Shown here: positions 53,888-62,571 of the stretch, one piece after another | Layout of the letters: each line of letters begins with the position of its first letter | Position numbering within the stretch: the first letter of the stretch is position 1 | Assembly: GCA_009785705.1 (NCBI GenBank) | Contig: WQVS01000001.1 | Coordinates: forward strand, 45,486 to 109,485 | Direction of reading: 5' to 3' | Source of the DNA: Coriobacteriia bacterium | Lineage (GTDB): Bacteria; Actinomycetota; Coriobacteriia; WRKU01; WQUG01 | DNA length: 64,000 nucleotides | Program-made: the position numbers and the translations under genes | The notes under the pieces: generated by a model | The model's database searches: none | Seen by the model: the letters and a program-made list of their open reading frames with translations, nothing else | What the model was told of the DNA's origin: nothing

Positions 53888-55205
53888 TCAGGACAGCCGC
53901 GACCGCTTGCGTGAAAGTAGGACTGCAGGCAAGAAGCCCTACCATGAGACTGATGCCGAAAGGAGAGGTAGGAGACGAGAGTCGGCAAAAGCTTCACGTA
54001 GTACTTCATCTGCCTCTCGTCGCTCATCAAGGCATCATTCGCAGGATTCAAATCAGATTGAATCACCTGAAAGATTTCAAGGTGCTGCTGCTTCGCAGCC
54101 AGAACTTCGTTTGCGCGCTCCAAAAAGGCAGCAACAACAAAACGTTTCTCCTGAATCCAATTATGAAGCTCGAAGCAAAACTGCTGAGAGAGAGCGTGCT
54201 GCAGGAAGACCTGTTAGACGCATAGGGTCAAAACTAGACACATCAACATCTAGAGGAGTCGCTAGGCGTTCAATCTCCTATAAGGACACAGATCCTTTAG
54301 CAAAGGTGAGTAGCTCGGGTCGTTCTGGTAGACAGAAAGAGAGTACCCTTGATGAAAAATTTGAACCTAATAGAAAGACTAAGGAACAAAGAGAGGTAGA
54401 CCGTAAGCAGCGAGCACGCAGAGGTGAGCATCGTCTACGTGTTCTAAAAATTGCAGGTATGTTTACTTTCGCCGCCAGTGTTTTGGGTTTGCTTATATGG
54501 GGCGGTTTTGTCTTGGCAGATTCATCACTCTTTTATCCAGACGATGTGCAGGTACAAGGTGCGCGCTTTTTGAGCATAGATGATATAGAGAGCATTGCCC
54601 AAGTAAGTCCTGCCCATTCCACCCTTACGATGGATACTTCAGAAATTGAAGATCGCCTTCAAGCTAATCCTTGGATTGCACGCGCCAGTGTCTCAACTCA
54701 TTTCCCCAGTGGAGTAAGTATAGAGATATCAGAGCGCACTCCTGCTATAAAGGTTGAGGCGGGTGAAGTCAGCTGGGTTGCTTCGAGTGACGGTAGGTGG
54801 TTGGGCATGATTGAGGGGGATGGCACTGAAATCATTAATCCAACAGGAACAGTGGAAAATGTTGATGTAGAAAATTTCAACATCATTCCTGTCTCAGAGG
54901 TTATAGAGTTCACTACAGAGTGGGGCGAACCTGTAGCAGATGAATCTCTGCAAAACGTGCTTGCGCACCTGCGTGGGTTAGATTCTCAGATTGTATCACG
55001 CGTTCAGCGCATCTCTGCTTCAGAAATTGGCAGGACATCTCTTTTTACTACTGATGGGGTAGAGCTAGATGTGGGAAGGGCAGATAACCTAGCTGATAAA
55101 AGCACAATTATCCTAGGCATTCTTGAAGCACATGGCGAGAATGTGGTGCTCATCAATGTGCGCAGTATAGAGAATCCGACCTGGCGTGGCTTAAATGTGA
55201 GGTAA
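53868..55205 (+). CDS. ftsQ: FtsQ-like division protein with long basic N-terminus
   Basis: Division protein linking early and late divisome. The first 200 residues are rich in Arg, Ser, Lys and Gln and probably disordered in the cytoplasm. One membrane helix (about residues 205-222, FTFAASVLGLLIWGGFVLA) is followed by a POTRA domain: FYPDDVQVQGARFLSIDDI, NPWIARASVSTHFPSGVSI and EISERTPAI, which are FtsQ/DivIB-like. The cytoplasmic part is far longer than in E. coli (about 25 residues). The ATG at 53868 overlaps murC by 20 bases. Confidence 0.88.
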   Translation: MSARLSNQDSRDRLRESRTAGKKPYHETDAERRGRRRESAKASRSTSSASRRSSRHHSQDSNQIESPERFQGAAASQPELRLRAPKRQQQQNVSPESNYEARSKTAERERAAGRPVRRIGSKLDTSTSRGVARRSISYKDTDPLAKVSSSGRSGRQKESTLDEKFEPNRKTKEQREVDRKQRARRGEHRLRVLKIAGMFTFAASVLGLLIWGGFVLADSSLFYPDDVQVQGARFLSIDDIESIAQVSPAHSTLTMDTSEIEDRLQANPWIARASVSTHFPSGVSIEISERTPAIKVEAGEVSWVASSDGRWLGMIEGDGTEIINPTGTVENVDVENFNIIPVSEVIEFTTEWGEPVADESLQNVLAHLRGLDSQIVSRVQRISASEIGRTSLFTTDGVELDVGRADNLADKSTIILGILEAHGENVVLINVRSIENPTWRGLNVR

Positions 55206-55307
55206 CATAGGGGTAACGTTCTTTAAGAAATCTTGCTATGGATACACCCTGTGAGCTGTGTTTTAGTTTAACATTAAAGTAGCGATTTAGACTTATTATC
55301 TATCTAA

Positions 55308-55390
55308 GCTTGAACCTTGGCTGAACTAATGAGATTATTCGCTGTTATGACTACACCCTTAACTTAAACTTGAACCTTAGACTTGAAGCT
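55308..55390 (+). repeat. Direct repeats in the ftsZ leader
   Basis: CTTGAACCTT with similar flanks occurs at 55309-55318 and 55369-55378, exactly 60 bases apart. A third, shorter copy (CTTGAAGCTT) follows at 55382-55391. They lie in the 235-base gap before ftsZ, where the ftsZ promoter is expected. Confidence 0.6.
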
Positions 55391-55440
55391 TATTTTAAGT
55401 ATGGGTACGTGGGGGAAAACTGGAAGGCGGTAGTAAAGAT

Positions 55441-56556
55441 ATGTTGGACACAGGTGCAAATTACCTAGCAGTCATTAAGGTTGTTGGTATTGGCGGCGGC
55501 GGTACCAATGCGGTCAATCGAATGATTGAAGCTGGGGTAAAGGGCGTTGAGTTTATTGCAATTAATACTGATGCTCAAGCACTCCTCATGTCAGATGCAG
55601 ACTATAAGGTGCACATTGGCGTCAATCTGACCAAGGGTCTTGGTGCAGGTGCAGTCCCTGATATTGGGGCCCAGGCTGCAGAAGAAAATAGAGCAGAAAT
55701 CCGTGAAGCACTGCAAGGTGCAGACATGGTCTTTATCACAGCAGGCGAGGGTGGTGGCACGGGCACAGGTGCAGCCCCCGTTGTTGCAGAGATTGCCCGC
55801 GAAGAAATTGGTGCGCTGACCGTAGCAGTTGTTACACGCCCCTTCTCCTTTGAGGGAAATAAGCGCAAGAAGCAGGCTGAAGAGGGCATTAAGAAATTAA
55901 TGGAAGAAGTAGATACTCTCATTGTCATTCCTAATGACAGGCTACTGCAAGTCGCAGAGAAGAAAACATCTATGCTTGATGCTTTCCGCTATGCAGATGA
56001 TGTGTTGCGTCAAGGAACGCAAGGCATTACTGACTTGATTACCGTTCCTGGCCTTATCAACCTTGACTTTGCAGATGTGCGCACAGTTATGGAAGACAAA
56101 GGCTCAGCACTTATGGGTATCGGCCTTGCAAGTGGGGACAATCGTGCAGTAGATGCTGCCACAGCGGCAATCTCAAGCCCGCTGCTAGAAGCGTCTATCC
56201 AGGGCGCAGATGGTCTACTGCTTTCTCTGGCTGGCGGTAGCGACCTGGGTATGCTTGAAGCTAATGAAGCTGCAGAAATCGTAGCAAATGCTGCAGCACC
56301 TGATGCCAACATTATCTTTGGTACCGTAATCGATGACTCTCTGGGTGATCAAATTAGAGTTACGGTAATCGCAACAGGGTTTGCGGGAGGTCAAAAGAGA
56401 AAATCTTCAGAGACCGTGGGAATTGAGAGCATCATGAGTGGTGCCGGAGAAGACTCAGAGGCAACAGGTCACATTCCGAAATTTGAACCACTAGGTGGCC
56501 CATCAGCAGCAGATGACGATATAGATATACCAGACTTCTTAAAAAGAAGATTCTAG
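55441..56556 (+). CDS. ftsZ: Cell division protein FtsZ
   Basis: Tubulin-like GTPase forming the Z ring. It has [20 protein letters not shown], the tubulin signature [35 protein letters not shown] and the T7 loop region [17 protein letters not shown]. The C-terminal interaction peptide is [12 protein letters not shown]. Length 371 is normal. GGAAGG lies upstream of the ATG. It ends the dcw cluster; no sepF or ylm genes follow, unlike in many actinobacteria. Confidence 0.98.
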   Translation: MLDTGANYLAVIKVVGIGGGGTNAVNRMIEAGVKGVEFIAINTDAQALLMSDADYKVHIGVNLTKGLGAGAVPDIGAQAAEENRAEIREALQGADMVFITAGEGGGTGTGAAPVVAEIAREEIGALTVAVVTRPFSFEGNKRKKQAEEGIKKLMEEVDTLIVIPNDRLLQVAEKKTSMLDAFRYADDVLRQGTQGITDLITVPGLINLDFADVRTVMEDKGSALMGIGLASGDNRAVDAATAAISSPLLEASIQGADGLLLSLAGGSDLGMLEANEAAEIVANAAAPDANIIFGTVIDDSLGDQIRVTVIATGFAGGQKRKSSETVGIESIMSGAGEDSEATGHIPKFEPLGGPSAADDDIDIPDFLKRRF

Positions 56557-56675
56557 AGCGCTCCAGATAGCGCAACTTTGCGTCGCTCAGATTTTTTGAA
56601 ACGGATACGTAGCTGACTACGCTTATCATTCCAAAAAATCTGGGCTTCTTGATTCGCACTATCTGGAGCACTCTA
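56553..56675 (+). repeat. Long nested inverted repeat after ftsZ
   Basis: Three nested stems: outer arms 56553-56573 and 56655-56675 (about 20 bases with three mismatches), middle arms 56588-56597 and 56633-56642 (CAGATTTTTT with its perfect complement), and core CGTAG/CTACG (56608-56612 with 56617-56621). Nearly all outer mismatches are C-A, which become G-U in the opposite-strand RNA. It begins inside the ftsZ stop codon. The rest of the 383-base gap has a terminator, then no recognised feature from 56731 to 56939. Confidence 0.8.
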
Positions 56676-56691
56676 AAAATTGTTGTTATAT

Positions 56692-56730
56692 AAAAGGGGC
56701 GTACGCATAGTGCGCTCCCTTTTCTTTTTT
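56692..56730 (+). terminator. Intrinsic terminator after the ftsZ repeat
   Basis: AAAAGGGG (56692-56699) pairs with CTCCCTTTT at 56715-56723 and is followed by CTTTTTT. It is the functional end of the dcw transcript. It has the same TTTTCTTTTT tail as the rplL terminator. Confidence 0.75.
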
Positions 56731-56939
56731 GGCACTATCCTTTTTCATTCACCCCCTTATACTTACCATTTAACGGAAAAGAAACGTATCGGTGACAGGC
56801 TTCTATATTCCTTGTGCTAACTTTGAGTCCAAGTTGCCAGAAACCAAGCACTTGAAACAGTACTTTTTCTGGTGGACTGATTGTTTCGTAGAAAGTGCTC
56901 GGTAAAGTAAGTAAGGAAAACGAAGGAAGGTAGAAAGAG

Positions 56940-58169
56940 ATGAAACGTAAACTACGCTTTATTTTGGCAGCCATGGTTGCTCTCGCCCTAGCTTTTGCCC
57001 TTGTTGCCTGTAACGGCGATGACAATGGCTATGAGAATGGCGATGATGCACGCAATGGCGACACCACAACATTCGTAATCGGTTTTGGTGGCCCTATTTC
57101 ACAGGGTGCAGTAAGCTTTGGAGTAGGCGCACGTGATGCAACACTGCTTGCTGTTGAGCAAGCTAACGCAAGTGACGAAGCTCGTGACTTGGGAATCCAG
57201 TTTAGAGTTGTTGAGGGTGACGATCAGTCAGACCCATCAATGGCTCCACAGGTAGCAGGTGCTCTTATTTCAGAGAGAGACCTAGTTGGCGTTGTTGGTC
57301 ACTTTAACTCAGGTGTAACTGATCCTGCAGGTCTTGTATACAACGAACATGGCGTAGTTCAAATCAGCTATGGTTCAACCAGACCAGACCTAACACACAT
57401 GGGTCGCGATAACTTCTTCCGCACCTGTGCAACAGATGCTCTTCAAGGTCCTACTGCTGCAGACTCAGCGTGGGAACTAGGTTTCCGCACTGCAGTTCTT
57501 ATTGATGATTCAAGCCCTTACGGTGAAGGTCTAGCTGCTGCGTTTAAAGAGCAATGGGAAAACATTGGTGGCGAAATCCTTCTTGAAGAAAGAACAGCTC
57601 AGCAAGAATCAGACTTTGCTCCTGTAGTAACTAGAATTAATGCTGCAGATCCAGACTTTGTATTCTTTGCAGGTACTTATGATTCAAGCTCTGGTGCTGG
57701 CGCAATGTTTGCTCGCCAACTAAAAGACGGTGGTTTTGAAGGTCCTACAATGGGTGGAGACGGAATTCAGGTTGATGGTTTCATCACTGAAGCTGGTCAA
57801 CAGTCAGAAGGAACTATCGCAACTAAGCCAGGTATGCCTATTGAAGACATGCCAGAAGGCGCAGCATTCATTGAGGACTTTGTAGCTCTAACAGGTAACA
57901 CTCCTGGTGGATTTGATGCATTTGCTTTCGATGCAGCAAACGCAATCATCAATGCAGTATACGAAGTAGCTCGTGCAGACGGTGTTGACAATGTGGCAAC
58001 TCCAGCTGGTCGTAGAGCAATTATCGATGCAGTTGCAGGAATCAACTTCCCTGGCGTAACAGGTCCTGTATCTTTCGATGCTAACGGTGACAGTGCTAAC
58101 CCAATCGTTTCAACCTTCCTAGTAGATGGTGGCGAGTGGATTATCCATCCCGATGTTTCAACACCTTAA
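56940..58169 (+). CDS. livJ: Branched-chain amino-acid-type ABC transporter, substrate-binding lipoprotein
   Basis: Periplasmic-binding-protein family 1 lipoprotein of 409 residues. A lipoprotein signal ends LALAFALVAC with the lipidated Cys near residue 24, followed by an Asp/Asn/Gly-rich linker. The binding fold starts TFVIGFGGPISQGAVSFG and includes VGVVGHFNSGVTDPAG, QISYGSTRPDLTHMG and GFRTAVLIDDSSPYGEGL, typical of LivJ/K. The ligand could be branched-chain amino acids or another amide or organic acid. It leads livH, livM, livG and livF. Confidence 0.93.
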   Translation: MKRKLRFILAAMVALALAFALVACNGDDNGYENGDDARNGDTTTFVIGFGGPISQGAVSFGVGARDATLLAVEQANASDEARDLGIQFRVVEGDDQSDPSMAPQVAGALISERDLVGVVGHFNSGVTDPAGLVYNEHGVVQISYGSTRPDLTHMGRDNFFRTCATDALQGPTAADSAWELGFRTAVLIDDSSPYGEGLAAAFKEQWENIGGEILLEERTAQQESDFAPVVTRINAADPDFVFFAGTYDSSSGAGAMFARQLKDGGFEGPTMGGDGIQVDGFITEAGQQSEGTIATKPGMPIEDMPEGAAFIEDFVALTGNTPGGFDAFAFDAANAIINAVYEVARADGVDNVATPAGRRAIIDAVAGINFPGVTGPVSFDANGDSANPIVSTFLVDGGEWIIHPDVSTP

Positions 58170-58204
58170 GTTAGTTAGTTCTAAGATTTGATTTAGGCTG
58201 CAGA

Positions 58205-58239
58205 AGCATTGACCTTCATACATATAAGGTCAATGCTTT
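58205..58239 (+). terminator. Hairpin between livJ and livH
   Basis: AGCATTGACCTT (58205-58216) pairs perfectly with AAGGTCAATGCT (58226-58237), followed by TTT. The T-run is short, so it is likely a leaky terminator or stabilising hairpin giving more binding protein than membrane components. A 12-base palindrome TAAGCCGGCTTA follows at 58304-58315. Confidence 0.7.
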
Positions 58240-58370
58240 GCCGCCATTAAGTTGTTTTGTGCGAATGAGAGCAAGCAGAAGAGGCGCGTTTGTATGCATC
58301 GTTTAAGCCGGCTTAGCCGTGTAGATGCCTAGCAACGTGCTTCTTCTCTGATTAAACAAAAGGCAGCCAT

Positions 58371-59357
58371 ATGGAATTTTTTGTTCAACTTCTCATTGAT
58401 GGTTTGACCCTAGGGGGAATGTATGCGCTTATTGCGCTAGGATTCACTCTCGTCTACGGTATTCTGTTGATGATTAACTTTGCGCATGCAGAGATGTTCA
58501 TGACGGGTGGCTTTATAGGTTATGGTGTACTTAACCTGTTGAGCAACGAGTCTACTATTGCTACAGCTAGTGACTTTTTTGCCCCTTTGAGTATCCTGCA
58601 GTCGACGCAGCCCTTTTTTACGACGACGGCACTAGGATTTATTCTTATGATGCTGATTGTCTTTGGCGTTGCAGCCGTCCTTACCGGTTTGCTAGGTATG
58701 ACAATTGAGCGCTTTGCTTATAGGCCACTGAGAAACTCACCTCGCCTATGCGCCCTGATTTCTGCATTGGGTATGTCATTGTTCTTGCAGAACTTTGTAC
58801 TGCTTGCAGTTGGTCACAGAATGGTGTTTCCAACACCAGAGTTTCTTGCAAACCTTAACGCTGTACCACTCTTTGGGTCGATTAGAATTGCGCCCATTGA
58901 TTTGATTATCTTTGTTACTTGTCTTGTGTTGCTCTTCACGCTTGACCGCTTTGTTTCTAAGTCAAAGCTAGGTAAAGCTATGCGTGCGACGTCTCAGGAT
59001 AAGGATGCAGCAGGCCTTATGGGAATCAACATTAACTCTGTTATTGCTTTGACCTTCTTTATTGGTCCAGCACTCGGAGCTGTGGCTGGTACCTTCTTCG
59101 GTCTAAAGTATGGTGTTGTTACCTTTAATATGGGTCTCTTCCCTGGTATTAAGGCTTTTACAGCTGCAGTACTGGGTGGAATTGGAAACCTGCGTGGAGC
59201 CATGTTAGGTGGTTTCCTTATCGGAGTCCTAGAGGCTCTTGCATCTGGTTACCTTTCGATTGCGTATCGTGACGTAATCACCTTTGCTATTTTGATTTTG
59301 ATTCTGATATTTAGACCAGGCGGCTTGCTTGGAGAGTCTGTAGTAGAGAAGGTGTAG
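58371..59357 (+). CDS. livH: Branched-chain amino-acid-type ABC transporter permease LivH
   Basis: Membrane permease of 328 residues with eight or so hydrophobic segments. It begins LLIDGLTLGGMYALIALGFT, followed by VYGILLMINFAHAEMFMTG, ERFAYRPLRNSPRLCALI and the C-terminal KAFTAAVLGGIGNLRGAMLG motif of the LivH family. AAGGCAG is upstream. It lies with livM, 5 bases apart. Confidence 0.95.
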   Translation: MEFFVQLLIDGLTLGGMYALIALGFTLVYGILLMINFAHAEMFMTGGFIGYGVLNLLSNESTIATASDFFAPLSILQSTQPFFTTTALGFILMMLIVFGVAAVLTGLLGMTIERFAYRPLRNSPRLCALISALGMSLFLQNFVLLAVGHRMVFPTPEFLANLNAVPLFGSIRIAPIDLIIFVTCLVLLFTLDRFVSKSKLGKAMRATSQDKDAAGLMGININSVIALTFFIGPALGAVAGTFFGLKYGVVTFNMGLFPGIKAFTAAVLGGIGNLRGAMLGGFLIGVLEALASGYLSIAYRDVITFAILILILIFRPGGLLGESVVEKV

Positions 59358-59362
59358 ATACT

Positions 59363-60655
59363 ATGACTAATACTAAAAATACATCTAAAAATACTACTGC
59401 AGCTTACGAAGATCAGGCAGTAAAAGGGAAGCCTTCAGCCGCAGAGGCAGTCTTTGGCAATATTGCCAAGCCAATGTTTAGTGGCAAGAAGGCTACTACT
59501 CCTTTAAAGATTGCTCTGACGGCCCTGTTGCTAGTTGTTCTTTTTGTTCTTCCAATCTACCTTCAAGGTATGGGCGAGGCATTGCTCCTCGCTTCATTAG
59601 TAGGTATTGGACTCTACGTTATTTTGGCACTTGGTCTCAATATTGTAATAGGCTATGCAGGTATGCTGGACTTCGGACGTATGGCGTTTTACGCTGTGGG
59701 TACTTACGCGGCAATAATATTAGCCATTCCTCTTGCAAATCTATTAGGGCCTAGCCTTGAGGGATTAGTGTTTCCTGTAGTAATGGTTGGGGCAGGACTT
59801 GTGGCAGCCTTTGTGGGCTGGCTATTGAGTCTTCCCGTTATGCGCTTACGCGGTGACTATTTAGCAATCGTAACACTTGGCTTCGGAGAAATTGTTCGTA
59901 TTACCTTGCAGAACAATCCCTTTGATCTTACCAATGGACTGTTAGGATTGCCAAAAAGTGGAGACTTCATGCCTTCGCCGCCGTTCTTTGAGTATCTGCG
60001 CGATACTGTGCAGTGGGCAATAGGGAATGAGTTCTTCTTTACCGTTACCAGAAACGTGTACTGGTACTACATGGTATTAATCATGCTTATCATTGCCATT
60101 ATTGTAGTGCGCAACCAGGATAACTCACGCTTGGGTCGCAGCTGGGCTGCCATGCGCGAAGATGAGGTTGCTGCTTCTGCCATGGGTGTTAACATTACAA
60201 AGGCAAAGACTTGGGCCTTTGTATTGGGAGCATTCTGGGGCGGTATCGCAGGTGCCTGCTTTGGATTCTTCCTGGGTGGCATATCACCAGAACCCTTCTC
60301 GTTCCTTAATTCAGTTATTGTTCTTGCCATCGTAGTAATCGGTGGTATGGGATCAATCCCTGGTGTCTTGGTTGGTGGCGTTTTGATTATGGGCTTCCCA
60401 GAACTCATACGCTGGTTTGCTATGAACCACTTAGGTCAAGCAGGTGGAGACATTCAGTCAATGGTTGCAAACTTCCGTAATCTTTTCTTGGGACTTCTCA
60501 TGGTAATCATGATGGCTGTTAGAACAGAAGGCCTTATTCCGATGAAGCCCAAGTTCTACAAGTTGTTTGGAAAAGCTAAGTCCGGCAAAGGAGACAATAG
60601 TGATGCATCTGCCGCAACAACCGGCGCAGCTCCGAAAGGAGGTGCAGGCTCATGA
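59363..60655 (+). CDS. livM: Branched-chain amino-acid-type ABC transporter permease LivM
   Basis: Second permease, 430 residues. The N-terminal 50 residues are soluble; then about nine membrane segments including LGLNIVIGYAGMLDFGRMAF, RLRGDYLAIVTLGFGEIVRI and the coupling-helix region REDEVAASAMGVNITKAKTW, with LAIVVIGGMGSIPGVLVGG after it. The C-terminal 40 residues are Lys/Gly/Ala-rich. The stop overlaps livG by 4 bases. Confidence 0.95.
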   Translation: MTNTKNTSKNTTAAYEDQAVKGKPSAAEAVFGNIAKPMFSGKKATTPLKIALTALLLVVLFVLPIYLQGMGEALLLASLVGIGLYVILALGLNIVIGYAGMLDFGRMAFYAVGTYAAIILAIPLANLLGPSLEGLVFPVVMVGAGLVAAFVGWLLSLPVMRLRGDYLAIVTLGFGEIVRITLQNNPFDLTNGLLGLPKSGDFMPSPPFFEYLRDTVQWAIGNEFFFTVTRNVYWYYMVLIMLIIAIIVVRNQDNSRLGRSWAAMREDEVAASAMGVNITKAKTWAFVLGAFWGGIAGACFGFFLGGISPEPFSFLNSVIVLAIVVIGGMGSIPGVLVGGVLIMGFPELIRWFAMNHLGQAGGDIQSMVANFRNLFLGLLMVIMMAVRTEGLIPMKPKFYKLFGKAKSGKGDNSDASAATTGAAPKGGAGS

Positions 60656-61614
60656 ATAAAGTAGTAGCAGAACATCAGGGTTACCTCATGCAGGCAACCA
60701 ATGCAACTATCCAGTTCGGCGGCTTGCGTGCTGTTGATTCAGTAAACATGAATATTGAGGCTGGCACGATTGTTGCTTTGATTGGTCCTAATGGTGCAGG
60801 TAAGACAACATTCTTTAACCTGCTGACGGGAATCTATACTCCAACCGAAGGCGAAATTCTTTTTGAAGGAAGGTCAGTTTCAGGCAAGAAGACACACGTC
60901 ATTGCAGATTGGGGCATTAGCCGCACTTTCCAAAACATTCGCCTGTTTAAAGAAATGACAGTGCTAGAGAACGTCATGGTTGGCCGTCACGTTCGTACGC
61001 ACTCAGGCTTCTTTGGTGCAACTTTCCGTACACCTTCTTTTAGGCGTGAAGAAAGGCAAATCCAGGAAGACGCTGAAAGATGGCTAGATTTTGTTGGCCT
61101 GACTGATCATGCCAACGATCTTGCAGCTAATCTACCTTACGGTGCACAGCGTCGTCTAGAAATAGCGCGCGCACTGGCTACAGAGCCAAAGCTAGTTTGT
61201 CTTGATGAGCCAGCGGCAGGTATGAATGAATCTGAAAGTGCTGATTTGGATGACCTTATTTTGCGAATTCGTGATGAGCTTAATATCACAGTATTCTTGA
61301 TTGAGCATGATATGAAGGTTGTCATGAACCTTGCAGAGTACATTTACGTACTAGACTTCGGCAAATTGATTGCAGAAGGCCTACCTGCAGAAATTCAGTC
61401 TAATCCTGCTGTTATCGAGGCCTACCTAGGTCAAGATATGGAAGCAGCTATTAAGGCAAAAAGACAGGCACTTCTTGAATCAAGAGGCGAAAAGGTGGCA
61501 ACTCCACCAGCAACGCCTGCACCAGAGGCTGCACCAGAAGAGGCTGTTATGGACAGTGACGGTGTTGTCATGGTGATGGATGCAGATATTAAGGAGAAAA
61601 ACGATGCTGCTTAG
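60652..61614 (+). CDS. livG: Branched-chain amino-acid-type ABC transporter ATPase LivG
   Basis: ATP-binding subunit with Walker A LIGPNGAGKTTFFNLLTG, signature NLPYGAQRRLEIARAL, Walker B LVCLDEPAAGMNESE and switch VFLIEHDMKVV. FQNIRLFKEMTVLENVMVG is typical of LivG. An extra 45-residue C-terminal tail, rich in Ala, Pro and Glu, goes beyond the usual 255 residues. ATGA overlap with livM at the start; it overlaps livF by 11 bases at the end. Confidence 0.95.
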   Translation: MNKVVAEHQGYLMQATNATIQFGGLRAVDSVNMNIEAGTIVALIGPNGAGKTTFFNLLTGIYTPTEGEILFEGRSVSGKKTHVIADWGISRTFQNIRLFKEMTVLENVMVGRHVRTHSGFFGATFRTPSFRREERQIQEDAERWLDFVGLTDHANDLAANLPYGAQRRLEIARALATEPKLVCLDEPAAGMNESESADLDDLILRIRDELNITVFLIEHDMKVVMNLAEYIYVLDFGKLIAEGLPAEIQSNPAVIEAYLGQDMEAAIKAKRQALLESRGEKVATPPATPAPEAAPEEAVMDSDGVVMVMDADIKEKNDAA

Positions 61615-62314
61615 CGTAAAGGATATACATACAAGCTACGGCAAAATCCGTGCTATTAAAGGCATCTCCTTTGACGTTGCTGAGGGTGAGATTGTAACCC
61701 TAATTGGTGCCAATGGTGCTGGCAAGTCAACTACATTGCGCACCTTGAGCGGACTTGAGTCGCCGCATCAGGGTACGATTACCTTTGATGGGGAAGACAT
61801 CACAGGTAAGAAGCCTCACGACATTACAAAGAAGAGCCTTATTCAGGTGCCTGAAGGGCGTCGCGTTTTCCCGCAGATGACTGTTGCAGAAAACTTAGAC
61901 ATGGGTGCTTTCTTGCGCAATGACAAGGATGGCATTAAGGAAGACTATGAGAGAGTACTAGAGTTCTTCCCGCGCCTGCAGGAGCGCAAGAATCAGAAGG
62001 CAGGAACCCTTTCTGGTGGTGAACAGCAAATGTTGGCTATGGGTCGTGCACTTATGGCAAAGCCAAAGTTATTGACGCTAGATGAACCTTCCATGGGTCT
62101 AGCACCCGTAATCATTGAGGTAATTTTTGAGATTATCCTAAAGTTAAATGCGGAAGGAATCACCATCTTGCTGATTGAGCAAAATGCAAATCTTGCCCTA
62201 GGTATCTCTGACCGTGGTTATGTAATGGAGACAGGAATCATCAAGCTCTCCGGTACTGGCGAAGAGTTGCTAGCTAATGAGGAAGTGCGTAAAGCTTATC
62301 TAGGAGAAGACTAA
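61604..62314 (+). CDS. livF: Branched-chain amino-acid-type ABC transporter ATPase LivF
   Basis: Second ATP-binding subunit, 236 residues. Walker A is LIGANGAGKSTTLRTLSG, followed by VPEGRRVFPQMTVAENL, the signature TLSGGEQQMLAMGRAL, Walker B LLTLDEPSMGLAP and LLIEQNANLAL. AAGGAG precedes ATG 61604. It ends the transporter operon and is followed by a nested inverted repeat. Confidence 0.96.
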   Translation: MLLSVKDIHTSYGKIRAIKGISFDVAEGEIVTLIGANGAGKSTTLRTLSGLESPHQGTITFDGEDITGKKPHDITKKSLIQVPEGRRVFPQMTVAENLDMGAFLRNDKDGIKEDYERVLEFFPRLQERKNQKAGTLSGGEQQMLAMGRALMAKPKLLTLDEPSMGLAPVIIEVIFEIILKLNAEGITILLIEQNANLALGISDRGYVMETGIIKLSGTGEELLANEEVRKAYLGED

Positions 62315-62315
62315 C

Positions 62316-62438
62316 TTAGAGTACACTAGGCGCTATATCTTTGCGTCAAATTTCGAAAAGGGGAAACTCACGTAGTTACTACGCTAGAGTTTCTCCTTCT
62401 CTTATTTTCCTTAATCTATAACACCTAGAGCACTCTAA
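62316..62438 (+). repeat. Long nested inverted repeat after livF
   Basis: Outer arms 62316-62336 and 62417-62438 (TTAGAGT with TAGAGCACTCTAA-type end, about 17 of 22 matching), middle arms 62360-62369 and 62387-62396 (GGGGAAACTC with GAGTTTCTCC, nine of ten) and core CGTAG/CTACG (62371-62375 with 62379-62383). It has the same layout, same length and a similar AGAG-CACTCTA end as the repeat after ftsZ. Confidence 0.8.
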
Positions 62439-62521
62439 ATGCATGAGGCTTCCCTCGAGCTTGCCACCTGGGGCACTTAGTGCTGAAGCACTCAAAGTAT
62501 TAGAATGTTCAGAATGCTTGC

Positions 62522-62552
62522 AAAAGGAGGGCCCGTAAGGGGCCTCCTTTTT
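62522..62552 (+). terminator. Intrinsic terminator
   Basis: AAAAGGAGG (62522-62530) pairs with CCTCCTTTT (62543-62551) with inner CCC/GGG pairs and a GTAA-type loop, and a T-run. It ends the livF transcript region and lies just before the next promoter. Confidence 0.88.
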
Positions 62553-62559
62553 CGTGGGC

Positions 62560-62565
62560 TATAAT
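62560..62565 (+). promoter_or_regulatory. -10 box directly before the membrane protein gene (leaderless pattern)
   Basis: TATAAT ends 6 bases before ATG 62572, with no Shine-Dalgarno sequence between. It immediately follows the terminator. No good -35 is visible. Confidence 0.55.
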
Positions 62566-62571
62566 GAACTT

